From assembly GCA_029204225.1 (NCBI GenBank), contig CM055097.1, forward strand, positions 35,819,446 through 35,883,445: 64,000 nucleotides of DNA, given 5' to 3'. A program made the translations under genes and the position numbers. Source of the DNA: Diphasiastrum complanatum (Eukaryota; Streptophyta; Lycopodiopsida; Lycopodiales; Lycopodiaceae). Under the pieces are notes generated by a model. It was not told the DNA's origin, made no database searches, and saw only the letters and a program-made list of their open reading frames with translations. This document shows positions 49,161 to 60,652 of this stretch, piece by piece (the first letter of the stretch is position 1; the number at the start of each line of letters is the position of its first letter).

Positions 49161-50037
49161 GCAGGATTTTTTTTTGGAAGAGCAGGCTCTCAAGAGACAA
49201 GGTCGCGATGAGGATACCGACTCACAATAACTCCCTTCTACATATGCAGAAAGCAGCTCGCTCCTCTTCCAGCGATGGCAACGAAGTTATAGTTCATCCT
49301 AAATAAAGTAACGACTTATAGGCACAAAGAGTCGCTGGAAGAAGGACATGAACTTTCAAAAACGCCTTTCCCATCACTTCTCTAATCAACAGGTTCAACA
49401 AAAGAGAAATGGCATGCATAAAATGGTCTGCTTGGATTTCTTCCTAGATGCATCCACACCTCCATTGATCACAGCAGGGGAGCGTTCTCCCACTAGTTTG
49501 CAGAAAAATACCATCCATAAGGGTCGTTGGCTCTACTCCTCAGCACTGTCAATGAAATGTTACCCCAGTTTTCCCCATCTGCATCCACCCTAACGACACA
49601 CTCAAAAGCGAGCTGCAGGGATTCATCAGCTACACACTAGCTGTTATCTAGAATCCATCGGCTCCCTGCTTCCCTTACATTGAAGAACCGACTTCTAACC
49701 AAAGGTATCCTGAGCTGGCCCGAATATGAGAACTTACATTCAGAGACTCCTGGCATGTGTGGCTCTTATATAGGTGAATCTCAGACAGAATTGGTAAGCA
49801 AGACCAACAAGCTTCTTCAGATCTTGAAATTGTTAAAATTGAAAAAACAATCCATATTGATTTGTTGGCTTGCTACAAATGTTGTACCATGCAAGTATGT
49901 AGCTCATAAACGCAAAATGCCAAGTTTAGCCTACATAGAACTCGAGCTACATGGTTATGTAATATCTAGATTGAAGAATACAATTTGCATTTAGTTTGTA
50001 GACATAGAATTAGCAAAGTCATGCTTGTAGAAACTCG
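49157..50037. other. Spacer, nothing recognised
   Basis: Short open frames (for example 49680-49994) lack family signatures. No LTR or RNA-gene signal lies in this stretch. Confidence 0.45.
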
Positions 50038-50622
50038 TGGCAATTCACATGCATTAATTGTAAGTGATCCATAGTGACATGCAAGGCATGCACAAAGTGT
50101 AATGGACACATGCATGATGATTTGTACTTTGTTAGTTAGAACTAGCACACTTATAAAAAGTTGGTAGAATTTCATGCATGGCAAGTGACAAATGTCACAT
50201 AGACTCTAGATGTCACTTTAGATGTCATTTTGTAATGAATGGATGTGGTTCTACCTCGAGCTACCTCAAACTCCATAAATATGTGTAGCTCTCCTCACAA
50301 AATGATGAAGAACCAAAGTTTTGTAGCTATCTCATGCCATTTTGGATCTAAACTATTTTGCTTGTTATCTCTCTATCTTTCTCTCTCTCTAACTCGTGTT
50401 GAAGCTAATGCTTATACACTGATATCTTGTACTTTTGCTAATTATTGATTCATTGCTATCATATTCAGTTGCTTAGCATGCTAGATTGTGGTTAAGCCAT
50501 TTCTTCTGAACTAGATCTTGCTAATCAATTTAGAATCAGGTTACTGTGCTAATCACAAAGCTTAATTAGATCCATCATACTTGTGGACATTCCCCACACG
50601 TGTGAAATCTGAAAATTTCGTA
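50038..50622 (+). repeat. 5' LTR of the gag-integrase Copia element
   Basis: It begins TGGCAATTCACATGC; its first about 445 bases are repeated at 52754-53191. It ends just before the primer site TGGTATCAGAGCC at 50624-50636. The ends are inferred from the repeat and the primer site. Confidence 0.8.
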
Positions 50623-50623
50623 A

Positions 50624-50636
50624 TGGTATCAGAGCC
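50624..50636 (+). other. Primer-binding site (initiator tRNA-Met)
   Basis: TGGTATCAGAGCC immediately follows the 5' LTR, the standard Copia minus-strand primer site. Confidence 0.85.
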
Positions 50637-51392
50637 AAATTAAGCCTTGCATGCTAATATCTTTGATTGTACAAGAAATTGAGAGCTAAATCAAGCAAAA
50701 AAACAGTTTTGCGATTTTTCTCACCTTTCTCTGAAGTGTATTTGGATCAAATCGGATTGGAACTGAATTTTCAGACCTGAAATGTGGTAGTACGAAATTC
50801 TGGAATTCCGCACGTGTGAAAATCAAAGATTTTCAGTCCCTTTGTTCTCCTTGCTTATAGATCCAAAGATAGCAGTGTTATAGCTTGATGGAAAGCTTAT
50901 GATTTGTACTTTTCATAGAAATTGAAACCAAATCAATTTGATGTGTCTAGCAAGAGTTATAAGCTCTTAAAGATGATAGGGATAGGTCCAAAATCAGAGT
51001 GACAGCATTTTGATTTGATTCAATCTTGCTTTGTTCTGAATCCATTGTTTTGAGCATCCTACACAAGAAACTGAAGATCAAGACTGAGTTTGAAGTAATG
51101 AACACCCTTCGAGCCTTCTGAGTGTCAATAGTGTTTTCTTTTGAAGCATTTCACACGTGCCAAAAGTAGGATTCAAACCAGCCAAAGTGTCACAAACCAC
51201 TTTTTGTGTCTGATCTATATAACTTGTCTTGTTGAATATTTGAGATTCATCTCATATATAGTTGCAAGTGTTTCACATAGGAAGGTAGTTCAACCTTGAA
51301 AATACCTATAGTGAAAGAGAGCAGCAACTCTAAGTCTGAGAGGAACAAGCTCAAACATATTTCAATTCAATAACTAAGAAGTCTTCATTATA

Positions 51393-52790
51393 ATGGCATC
51401 TCAGGGAGGATATCTTCTAGAAGCCAGTGAAAGACTAAACACTTCTAATTACTCAATTTGGAAGTTCAGAATGGAGTCTGTTTTGATTCTCCAGGATGTT
51501 ATGGATATTGTGCTTGGTGTTGAGGAGGAGCCTCAAGCACAAGTTGAAATTTTTAAGTATAAGAAAAGAGATAGAATGGCTCTACATTTCATTAAGATGA
51601 ATGTAAAGTTCAACTCCAATACTTGTTCTATCAAGAAAAATGAAGAGATCCTTGCTGATGGATCTAGATGTGGTGGAATTTCTAAGTTGAATGTTTATGA
51701 GAATGCAAACCTTTGTGAAGTTGCTTTGTTATCTAAGGAGGAGCTGTGGCATAGAAGGTTGGGTCATCCTAACTTTAAAGTTATGTCTTCTATGGTTAAG
51801 AAGGTGAAGGCTATTGGTCTTCCAAAATCTCTTTCTAAAGATTTCAAGCCTTGTGAGGCTTGTGCCATTGCAAAGTCACACATAAAGCCATATCAGAAGT
51901 CTTTTATAAAGACTACTCATCATTGGGAGCTTATACACTCAGATGTACATTTTTCCTCTTCTAAAAGTATTGGTGGTGCAACATGTTTTGTCACCTTTAT
52001 TGATGACTTTACTAGATATACTTGGATGTATCTACTTTCTTCAAAGGCTATGGTTTCTGATCACTTCCTAATCTTCAAAGCTTATGTTGAGAAACAATTT
52101 TCTTTCAAAGTTAAAACTTTAAGATGTGATGGAGGAGGTGAATACATCTCCAACAAGTCTCATGAATACTGTGAAGGTGAAGGAATAAAGAGAGAGTTTT
52201 CTTGTGCTTATTCTCCATCTCAAAATGGAGTAGTTGAGAGGAAAAATAGATCTTTATGTGAATGTGCTAAAGCAATTCGAGTAGTAGATTCTTTGCCTAT
52301 TGAATATTGGGGTGAAGCTATAAATTGTGCAAACTATTTGTGCAATAGATTACCTCACAATGCACTTGCTGGAAAATCACCTTTTGAAGTCTTGTTTAAG
52401 AAGAAACCTAAGGTAGATCACCTTAGAGTTTTTGGTTGTACTTGCTTTGTTCATGTGCCCTTGGAAACGAGGAAAAGAGATGATCCTAAGTCTATTAAAG
52501 GGATCATGGTTGGATATGCATCCAACAAGAAAGCTTACAGAATCTATGTTCCCTCTACCTCAACTATAATTGAGAGTAGAGATGTTATATTCCATGAAGA
52601 TCAAAAATACATTCTTGAGGAGGCTGAGTTCAAAGATTCTCACAAAGATACTCCAATCATCACCCTTGAAGACTATCATGGAGAGATGAGACCGAGAATT
52701 GAGGAGGAGTCACCTCGAATCTTTTCACCAAGGAGATCTCAAAGAGAAAGATGTGGCAATTCACACGCATTAATTGTAAGTGATCCATAG
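51393..52790 (+). CDS. Copia gag N-terminus fused in frame to complete integrase (465 codons)
   Basis: One open frame with no stop. Residues 1-70 are the UBN2-type gag start (NYSIWKFRMESVLILQDV, ALHFIKMNV). At residue 71 the text jumps to the pre-integrase region (KLNVYENANLCEVAL, LWHRRLGHPNF) with a zinc-binding H..H..C-X2-C (CEACAIAKSH). The integrase core follows with the three catalytic acidic residues in context: ELIHSDVHF, LRCDGGGEYIS and NGVVERKNRS. The post-integrase block is LRVFGCTCFVHVP and IKGIMVGYASNKKAYRIYVP. The gag C-terminus, zinc knuckle, protease, RT and RNase H are absent. The last 12 residues are read from the 3' LTR. Integrase normally inserts element cDNA in the nucleus; whether this fusion is expressed is unknown. 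The leader is 756 bases. Confidence 0.85.
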   Translation: MASQGGYLLEASERLNTSNYSIWKFRMESVLILQDVMDIVLGVEEEPQAQVEIFKYKKRDRMALHFIKMNVKFNSNTCSIKKNEEILADGSRCGGISKLNVYENANLCEVALLSKEELWHRRLGHPNFKVMSSMVKKVKAIGLPKSLSKDFKPCEACAIAKSHIKPYQKSFIKTTHHWELIHSDVHFSSSKSIGGATCFVTFIDDFTRYTWMYLLSSKAMVSDHFLIFKAYVEKQFSFKVKTLRCDGGGEYISNKSHEYCEGEGIKREFSCAYSPSQNGVVERKNRSLCECAKAIRVVDSLPIEYWGEAINCANYLCNRLPHNALAGKSPFEVLFKKKPKVDHLRVFGCTCFVHVPLETRKRDDPKSIKGIMVGYASNKKAYRIYVPSTSTIIESRDVIFHEDQKYILEEAEFKDSHKDTPIITLEDYHGEMRPRIEEESPRIFSPRRSQRERCGNSHALIVSDP

Positions 52791-53191
52791 TGACATGCAA
52801 GGCATGCACAAAGTGTAATGGACACATGCATGATGATTTGTACTTTGTTAGTTAGAACTAGCACACTTGTAAAAAGTTGGTAGAATTTCATGCATGGCAA
52901 GTGACAAATGTCACATACTAGATGTCACTTTAGATGTCATTTTGTAATGAATGGATGTGGTTCTACCTCGAGCCTCAAACTCCATAAATATGTGAAGCTC
53001 TCCTCACAATCAATGATGAAGAACCAAAGTTTAGTAGCTATCTCATGCCATTCTGGATCTAAACTATTTTGCTTGTTATCTCTCTATCTTTCTCTCTCTA
53101 ACTCATGTTGAAGCTAATGCTTATACACTGATATTTTGTACTTTTGCTAATTATTGATTCATTGCTATCATATTCAATTGTTTAGCATGCT
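52754..53191 (+). repeat. 3' LTR (partial) of the gag-integrase element
   Basis: Matches 50038-50483 with small indels, then stops at TAGCATGCTA, where the large non-coding repeat begins. About 140 bases of LTR 3' end are missing. A purine-rich CAAAGAGAAAGA precedes it and may serve as polypurine tract. Confidence 0.85.
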
Positions 53192-53204
53192 AATTCCATA
53201 TTGA

Positions 53205-54860
53205 TTGGAATAGAAGTAAGTTTGATCAGAATTTAAGTCTGAGAGATCTATATTGGGTCAACCTAATCTTAGTTTAAGTACTAGGATCAGAGAGAGGTTG
53301 ATTTAGTGAGAGAAATGTGTGTAATTAGAGGTAAGTGGGATTGTTGAGAGTGAATGTTATTCGTCTCAGAGATTTTTCGGATATGTTATTTACTCATGAG
53401 AAATAGAAAATCTTTTGTAGCTGAGTTACAAGATCTCAGTGAGATATGTGAGTAACATATGTGGGTTCTGGAGGAATCTGCCAGATAAGATTGTGTTTAT
53501 GTACTGGGTCATAGTGAGATTATTCACATATGTGCACGATTAATCTTGTATGAATCTACTGTGTATTCTTGGTTACTAGAGTTATTTCGTGCACTTAACC
53601 TAGTCGGTAAACATAGACATATGATCAAATATTGTTTTGACAAATACTTGCAGAGTTAACAAATCATTGTATAGAAGATTTATAGATTAACTTATAAATG
53701 ATTTGGATATGGATCTAAATGTGGAGTTGTATGGTACAATTAAGATCTGCACCTAGACATTTGAGATTTCTGAATCATTGGCAATTAACTTGAGTAATTG
53801 GTTACTCCAGGGTGAAGTTAATTGGTAAAACGATCAATGTGATGTGGATTCACCAGGAACTGATGGTTTTTGAATTATATTGTTTGTTAGATGCATGACT
53901 AGTGAATCATTAGGTTCATCTGTTAAAATTATGTGAATCGAATATACAGTATTCTTGGGATGGAGTATTCCTTAGTCAAGGAATAGACTCAGCTCATTAG
54001 TGATTATATCCCAGAGCGCTCAATTGGATAACAAATCATAATGAATTCAAGAATAGTATCTGAATTGATATTCAACAGGACTTTGGGTATCTAGATTTGA
54101 TTCTAGATCGTAATCTAAAGTCTTGTAGTTGAAGATGATTGTCATTTTGGTATGCGTTCAGTCTTTAATTACCAATGGTTTATGGAACTTACTTCTTGCA
54201 CTTTAGTTAGAGAATCTTGTTTGAAGAATATTTCTAAATCCAATATTTACTTAGTGGAAAGATTTTGCAATGATTCTTACATTTCCTGAGTTATGTTGGA
54301 CATATACTCCAGTATCCTGTAAATGATTAAGTATGGTTTTGGATTCCAGCAAATTATGATTGACAAATCATATGAATCTAAATATTTATGATTGACGAGT
54401 CAGAAATAGATACTTAATTATTGTCAGAGGTTTTAAAGGAAAGGTGATGATTCTTAAGTGTGATGATTAGTTCTTGATCTATTAATTGAGTAAGAATTTA
54501 GACCAGTGTTTTGAATCTCTTTACTCCAGTATTTTAATTGAGAACCTATGGATCTCGCAGATATTATTTATCTAGTGGATGCTACTCTACTATAGTTTAT
54601 GGTCTGCAAATGCTTGAGTACAGTTCTTCTTTTGATTGGATCTCTAGATATCATAGGAGACAGACAAATCTATTAAGATGAATGAATGTTATTTTTGTGC
54701 ATTTGGTGCTAGAAACATGAGCATTTAACTCAAAAGAGTATTTGGGATATTCAGAGTTGAGTTTTTATCATTCTACATCTAACGATTCTCCTAGATATTC
54801 TAGTTGAATGAAATATCATATTTTAGAATTGTATTCTAAGGATAGATGTACTTGGAAGTT
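53205..54860 (+). repeat. 1.7-kb non-coding dispersed repeat, copy 2
   Basis: Collinear with 13280-14945 in the same orientation. The first of the two tandem palindromes is kept (54355-54372, TATGATTGACAAATCATA), and the second is degraded (54387-54404). This copy truncates the 3' LTR on its left and the LTR of the next Copia element on its right. It has no polypurine tract or LTR of its own here. Confidence 0.65.
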
Positions 54861-54952
54861 TTTAAATTGTCTGCCAGAGTTTGTGGATGATTTCAGACTA
54901 TAATTATTATTGTTTTTTCTTTAACTTTAATCTCCTAAGTTAGGTAAAATTT

Positions 54953-55045
54953 ATTGAACATTACTACTGTTTATTCATCTTTATTATTGTTGGTAATTGT
55001 TGCACTTTTGATCTACAACCATTGCTATCCCACTGCTTTTCGACA
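54953..55045 (+). repeat. Truncated 5' LTR of the gag-RT Copia element
   Basis: ATTGAACATTACTACTGTTT onward matches the end of the complete 3' LTR at 57600-57709, ending in CA directly before the primer site TGGTATCAGAGC (55046-55057). The rest of the LTR is lost. Confidence 0.8.
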
Positions 55046-55191
55046 TGGTATCAGAGCGGGTGGTTCAGTAATCTGCATTTCTATTGCAGGTTATCAGTCT
55101 TGTTTCTACCAAGACATCGTTCAGTAAGTGCACAACCAACAGGTTTTCCAATATTGTTGTTTCTACCAACGATCTCTCACTCTATACCAAA

Positions 55192-55540
55192 ATGGATCTA
55201 TCTTCTAGCTCATCTCTGATTGACAAACTCGATGGAGATAACTACCATCTCTAGAAGTTCAAGATGAAAGTAGTTCTACTTGCCAAATAATTGTGGGACA
55301 TAGTTGGTGGCACAGAGGTCAAGCCAGAAGTGATGCAGCCATCATCACCAAATGGAGATTGAGAGATGGCAAGACATTCACCATGATTACTCTCAATATC
55401 AAAGACTCTCAAACTAGCCATATACGAGCTGTTCAGACTGCTAAGGATGCATGGGACATTCTAGCAACTCTTTACGATATCAGGGATGTCACTTCCAAAC
55501 TTCATTTGAGGAAGAAATTCTTCACCTTGAGAATGTCCTG
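55192..55540 (+). pseudogene. Copia gag N-terminal fragment of the gag-RT element
   Basis: It begins MDLSSSSSLIDKLDGDNYHL, typical of Copia gag, with stops where tryptophan or lysine codons are expected (the first at about 55252). Later frames give TAKDAWDILATLYDI and LHLRKKFFTLRM. It ends at about 55540, where RT sequence begins without zinc knuckle, protease or integrase in between. Confidence 0.75.
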
Positions 55541-56990
55541 ACCAGTGGAAAGCTGCAATGGACACTGAATTTGATTCTCTCATTGAGAATCAAACATGGA
55601 CTATTACTGAGCTGTCAAAGGATCGAAATCCGATTCCATGCAAATGGATCTTCAAAGCGAAGTATGATGCTGAAAGAAGATTAAATCGATACAAGTTCTC
55701 CCATATTCTAGATCTAGATTATTCAGAGACCTTCAGCCCTGTTGTTAAGCATGCTTCGATTCATCTACTACTCTCCTTTGCAGCTACAGCCGATCTCGAA
55801 GTGCACCAAATGGATGTCCAAATTGCCTTCGTCAACGGGACTATCGAAGAGGAGATCTATATGTCGCAACCAGAGGGATACGAGCTCATGGGCAAGGAGA
55901 ACCTAGTATGCAAAATCCATAAGGCTCTGTATGATCTGAAACAGTCACCAAGAGCCTAATTTCAGAAAATCAATGCATTTCTAATCGACATTGGTTTTAT
56001 TCCAAACTCGGCAGACTTGAATGTTTACTTCAAGTTTGTTTTTTCTTCCTTCGTAATCATCACTCTTTATGTGAATGATACATTACTTTTTAGTAACAAT
56101 CTAAATTTATTGAAGGATACGAAATGCATGCCAGTACAGGGTACAAGATGACTGATATAGGTCTAGCCCATTACTGCCTTGGAATCCGGATTCATCGAAA
56201 TCGATCCAGCAGACAGATTTATATCAGTCAACAATGATATCTCACTAAATGTGCTAGGAAAATATGGAATGGCCAACTGCAAATCAAGTTATTTTCCAAT
56301 CGACCCTGGTTTGAAATTATCGAAGGAACAATGCCCTCAAACCGAGGCAAAAAAGGAGGAAATGAAGCAATATCCATTTCACTCCATTATCGACTCACTC
56401 ATGTATGCAATGCTCTGCACTCGACCAGACCTCGCATACTCAATCAGTTCACTTAGCCAGTTCCTATCGAATCCAGGTCCAACCCATTGGAAAGCACTCA
56501 TAAAAGTCATGAAGTATGTCCAAGCAACAAAACATCTTAGCATCTATTATGGAGGCAGCCAACCTGCTAATATTCTCGACGGATTTATAGATGCAGATTG
56601 GGCAGTCGACTTTTGGATTTGTATCAAGGCCCAATCTCATGGAACAGCCGAAATCAGACCTTTGTAGCATTATCATCGACCGAATCAAAATATTAGCTGC
56701 CACAAATGCTACCAAGGAGGCAATTTGGCTAAGGAACCTACTTGTAGATATCGATCTTGCTCAGCCACATCCAACGACAATCTATTGTGACAATCAAAGC
56801 ACAATTGCACTATCTCTAAATCCGAGATTTCACTCTCGAAGCAAACATATCAAAATTAGGTATCACTACCTTAGAGAAAAAGTGCAAAGGAAGTGTCATT
56901 AGTTTACTGCGGGACAGATCTTATGGCAGCAGATTACGTCACGAAAGCTCTATCAAAGGAACACCATCTCAAATTTAACGACATGCTAAA
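55541..56990 (+). pseudogene. Copia reverse transcriptase and RNase H, decayed
   Basis: RT begins WKAAMDTEFDSLIENQTW, with CKWIFKAKYD, SETFSPVVKH, LEVHQMDVQIAFVNG and LYDLKQSPRA (stop after). The catalytic YVDD is YVND (LYVNDTLLFSN, about 56070), so one metal-binding aspartate is lost. A frame at 56179-56667 gives the connection domain (CTRPDLAYSISSLSQFL, THWKALIKVMKYVQATKH, IDADWA). RNase H continues in another frame at 56680-56900 (NATKEAIWLRNLL, IYCDNQSTIALS, SRSKHIKIRYHYLREKV), ending ALSKEQHLKFNDML near 56990. Frameshifts and stops make it non-functional. Confidence 0.85.
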
Positions 56991-57031
56991 TTTGAAAATC
57001 AAAGTTTTTCAGAATCCACATTAAGGGGGAG

Positions 57032-57705
57032 TGTTGGATTTCTATGCTCAGGACCAAATCCATTCGATTATGAGCATCCTGAAAAATTCTTACTCAAACG
57101 ACAAATCTGAGGAAGCTGACAAATTTGACTCAACCAACAAATTTATCTCAACTGACAAATCTGACTTGGCCGACACATCTGCCCTAGTCAACAAATCTTA
57201 CCCAGCCAACAAATCTGAGACAGCTGACAAGAGGAGGTAGCTGACAAATCGAATTAGGTCGAACAATCTGACTAGGCTGAACAATCTGACTTCGTCATCA
57301 AAAAAAAGTCGATCCAAGACTTTATGGCAGTTCACCTACTTGTACATAGTCTTTATTACTAAAAAGGACGGTTACCAACTAAAAGGCGACTGTAATTAAT
57401 TAAGTAGGTAGAAAAGCATTGACCTGAAAGACTTGAAAATATCTTGTAAATATATATATTTTCAGTTAGTTATCTATATAGAGACGGAAGCTCTAAAATA
57501 GTTGTGCCCCACTGAATTGCACTCATTAGCTTCACGCCCATGTACTCATCTTCTGATTTTTTTATCACGAGTACAATTTTACTCTACTGTTTTGTTCTAT
57601 TGAACATTACTACTATTTATTCATCTTCATTATTGCTGGTAATTGTTGCACTTCCGATCTACAATCGTCCGTTGTTCTACTTCCGCTACTATCCCACTGT
57701 CTTCC

Positions 57706-57709
<4 letters not shown>
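57032..57709 (+). repeat. Complete 3' LTR of the gag-RT Copia element
   Basis: The polypurine tract AAGGGGGAG (57023-57031) is followed by TGTTGGATTT, and the LTR ends CTTCCGGCA. About 678 bases with TG...CA termini. It contains an 18-bp minisatellite and is followed directly by a CT array. Confidence 0.85.
57100..57296 (+). repeat. 18-bp minisatellite inside the LTR, about 11 units
   Basis: Consensus GACAAATCTGACTTGGCC, with eleven consecutive diverged units (one is 17 bases). The frame is open over the first eight units, giving a 6-residue repeat (DKSDLA-like), which is probably a by-product. Confidence 0.9.

Positions 57710-57710
<1 letters not shown>

Positions 57711-57779
<69 letters not shown>
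57711..57779. repeat. (CT)34 microsatellite at the LTR end
   Basis: A perfect CT run starting one base after the LTR terminus. Confidence 0.95.
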
Positions 57780-57782
<3 letters not shown>

Positions 57783-58200
57783 CAACAAAATAGAAACAAG
57801 ATTCAATTCCAACAATGAGAGAATCCAATACACATAAAGATAATAACAAAACAGTGAGAGATGAAACAAGAAAGAAATAGCAAGGACATCCAAATGCAAA
57901 TTAGTAGAGTTTTCACCTTTTTGATTGAACATAAAAAATGAACTACAAAGTACCACTATATAGTGGATTTTAGGGCACTTGGCCTCAATTCCTATTGGCC
58001 AAATCCTACCTCGCTTCTTATTTAAATTTGAATTTGAGTGAGAAACCACTTCTTTATAACTAATTTGACTATTACGTCTTGCGACATTTCATTCTCGCAA
58101 ATGGCCTAAAGTCCTTTTATTAACAACTAATAAATTAAATAACCATGTGATCATCAGGTTGGTGGACTTACACATGTAGGGTACTTGGGCAATTTCATTG
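57780..58200. other. Possible diverged LTR piece next to the CT array
   Basis: It shares isolated words with the LTR segments at 10.3 and 48.4 kb (CCTATTGGCC, GGACTTACACATGTAGG). Too diverged to assign. Confidence 0.25.
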
Positions 58201-58224
58201 CAAAGGAGTGAGAAGCTTTCTCTC

Positions 58225-58690
58225 CTAAATGCTATCTCTTCTCGGCAGTAGTGTGAAGATCGCATGCCCCTTTTCTTCCTTTAATCTAGTGAATGTGGAC
58301 TCGTCGAACTTCACATCTCTACTCGACACAACTTTCTTCGTGGTTGAGTTGTAGAGTCTGTAGACTTGTGATCCATTCAAGTATCTGACCATGATTGTCT
58401 GCTCCGACTTCTCGTCGAGCTTGCTTCTTTGTTTCTTTGGTATGTGCTTGTATGCTGCACATCCGAATACACACATGTATGACAGATCAGGCTTTCTACC
58501 TGTCCACATTTCGTACGGTGTTTTGTTTTCTAGGGCCGTCGTTGTTGATCTGTTCTACAGGTGTACCGCTACAGCTATTGCCTCAGCCCAAAATTGACTC
58601 GGCAATCGAACTTGTGCCATCATGCATCTGGCTCCTTCGACTAGTGTCATGTTTCTTCTTTCTGTGACACCATTATATTTGGTGTATACG
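58225..58690 (-). pseudogene. Copia integrase C-terminal fragment
   Basis: Minus-strand text starts at NGVTERRNMTLVEGARCMM (the third catalytic acid region) and continues LPSQFWAEAIAVAVHL, a stop (CAG to TAG, about 58555), NRSTTTALENKTPYEMW, then the post-integrase block LSYMCVFGCAAYKHIPKKQR and YRLYNSTTKKVVSSRDVKFD. Only this piece survives, with no LTR. It is from a different Copia lineage than the neighbouring + strand elements. Confidence 0.8.
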
Positions 58691-58699
58691 CAAGAGTGA

Positions 58700-59149
58700 A
58701 TTGATACAAGACAATTTATCAGAGAATCACAAGACAACTTAACTAGTTAGTTATTCTCTGTTATCGTTGTCTCTTTCAGTTGAGCGTGAAGTACAATACA
58801 CCACGCTCGTTGAGCTGCCAGTTGGCAGCGCGAATTGTTTTCTTTCATTTCATGTCTTTTCATCATCTAGTCATCGGGCCGAATCTCGAATACTTTTTTT
58901 TCGGTCTTCGGGGTATGTTTGCCTTTCGCTTCGTTTCACTTAGCCCTTCGCTTCACTTCGTCACCTTCGCGACAAAGTTGCAGGAGTTCACAATTTCTGA
59001 CACATCGATGGCCAGCAAACAATCCTTCCATGAATTGAGCTTGAATGATTCTACTTTAATACATTGCAGTCCATTGTTGGCCAACAAGCCACTCTTTCAC
59101 TATTGAGATTGAGATTTTTATGAATGATGCTTGGTAGTCCATTGTGCGA
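58700..59149. other. Spacer, nothing recognised
   Basis: A pyrimidine- and TTCG-rich patch near 58900-58970 has no coding signature on either strand. Confidence 0.4.
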
Positions 59150-59800
59150 AAATTGTCAACTAGTTTTTTAGCTTTCGTTTGGCAATTTGATCCTAAATGA
59201 GGCCATATTAGTAAATAAAGTGCACATGGTTATTTCACACATGTAAAACCAGTGTACATGATCATTTTTAAGTTGGGTTCAATTTCATTTAGTCACTTGC
59301 TCATACATAAGTTCATTTTTAGCTTTACTTGGCAATTTTGGCCAATATGACTAGTTTAGGTCAAATTTTGAATAATCTATGCCAAACCAAACTAGAGAGA
59401 GGAGAGAGTCATCACTCTTGGCTATAAATAGCAAGATCTATGTTGGAATAGTAGAATCTAAGAGGTATTCCACTTTTGAAAGCTTTGGAAGCAATATTAT
59501 CATCTCATATTTGGTTCTCTTCTACATTTGTGTAGAATACTTGATGTATGCTTGTTCAATCTCTAATGGAGGAAGAAATTGAATGCATGATTGTTGTTGT
59601 ACAACCTATTTACGGAGAATATGACTAGATCTAAACATGTGTTGAATAGCTTTTGATTCTATTTCATTTTAGTAGAGTGATCTTGATCAAACTAGTGAGA
59701 TTGTGTAGAAATTGTCTATCGATTTTGCAAGTGATTTGTTGTGCAATTGCTATTGGCCTAGATCCACGTTCAGGATCATCATTAGATCTTAAAAAAGGTA
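59150..59800 (+). repeat. Possible LTR or promoter with TATA box
   Basis: A well-formed TATAAATA at 59423-59430 is preceded by a purine-rich AGAGAGAGGAGAGAG patch, the layout seen in plant LTR promoters. No paired copy, primer site or downstream gag is found, so the assignment is weak. Confidence 0.3.
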
Positions 59801-60652
59801 AGGAGTCTAGTAATTGCCACACTATAATTCTTATGAATTTGGGTTTTGATATGTTGTTTTTCTCTATTATGTCCTCTCATTTTGGAATCCAACTATGTTA
59901 GAGAGTTTCTTATGAAATTGGCTTTCGGTGAATTTTATTCTCTAGTATGTCCTCATTGTGGAGTCGAACCACATACCTCAAGTAGAGGAAAGGTGGCCTT
60001 CACCAATACATCATTTATTCAGAAGGAGCCTTTTGATTAAGTTACGAAGATTGTGCCTTCATTGGTTACACCGGCACAATACATTGTAAGGCTTGGTAGT
60101 ACCTCATGCACCTGTGATTTTATGTTTTATCATATTTAATATTTTGCCTAGTTTACATTGTGGCCCTACAAAAGAATCAAGATAGCATGTTTCTCAAAGA
60201 CACTTCACAAAGGGATGTGCCTAGCAGGGTCATATAAGTGATAACTACATCTCAAAACATGATGCACCATAAGACAATTTTAGAATTTTAGAATTTTACA
60301 ACATAAGGTGTATGGACAATTTGAAGTATTGTAAAAACATATGAATTCTGAATCATAAGCCTAATCAAAATGTCAAAAAATTTGGTCATATAGGATATGT
60401 AGCATAGGATGGTGTTTCAAGTGCTAATACATGCATTAATATTTTGGTATGAAATGATAAATTAAATGTTTGAATTCAATTTGGTTTTTGTGCCCCACAA
60501 ATAATATAACACAATTCAAATAACTCACTATTAGAAATAAATCCTACAAATCTTTCAGAAAACGCAAATGACCACCATGATTGCCATTAAATTTCTTGTA
60601 AATTCTGAGTTTTTTAATTTGATTTCTCTAGGCTGAGAAAAGGACCTTTCTT

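Noticed and set aside
54953-57709. Complete autonomous Copia element
   Set aside because: No knuckle, protease or integrase; gag has stops, RT has YVND, and the 5' LTR is mostly lost.
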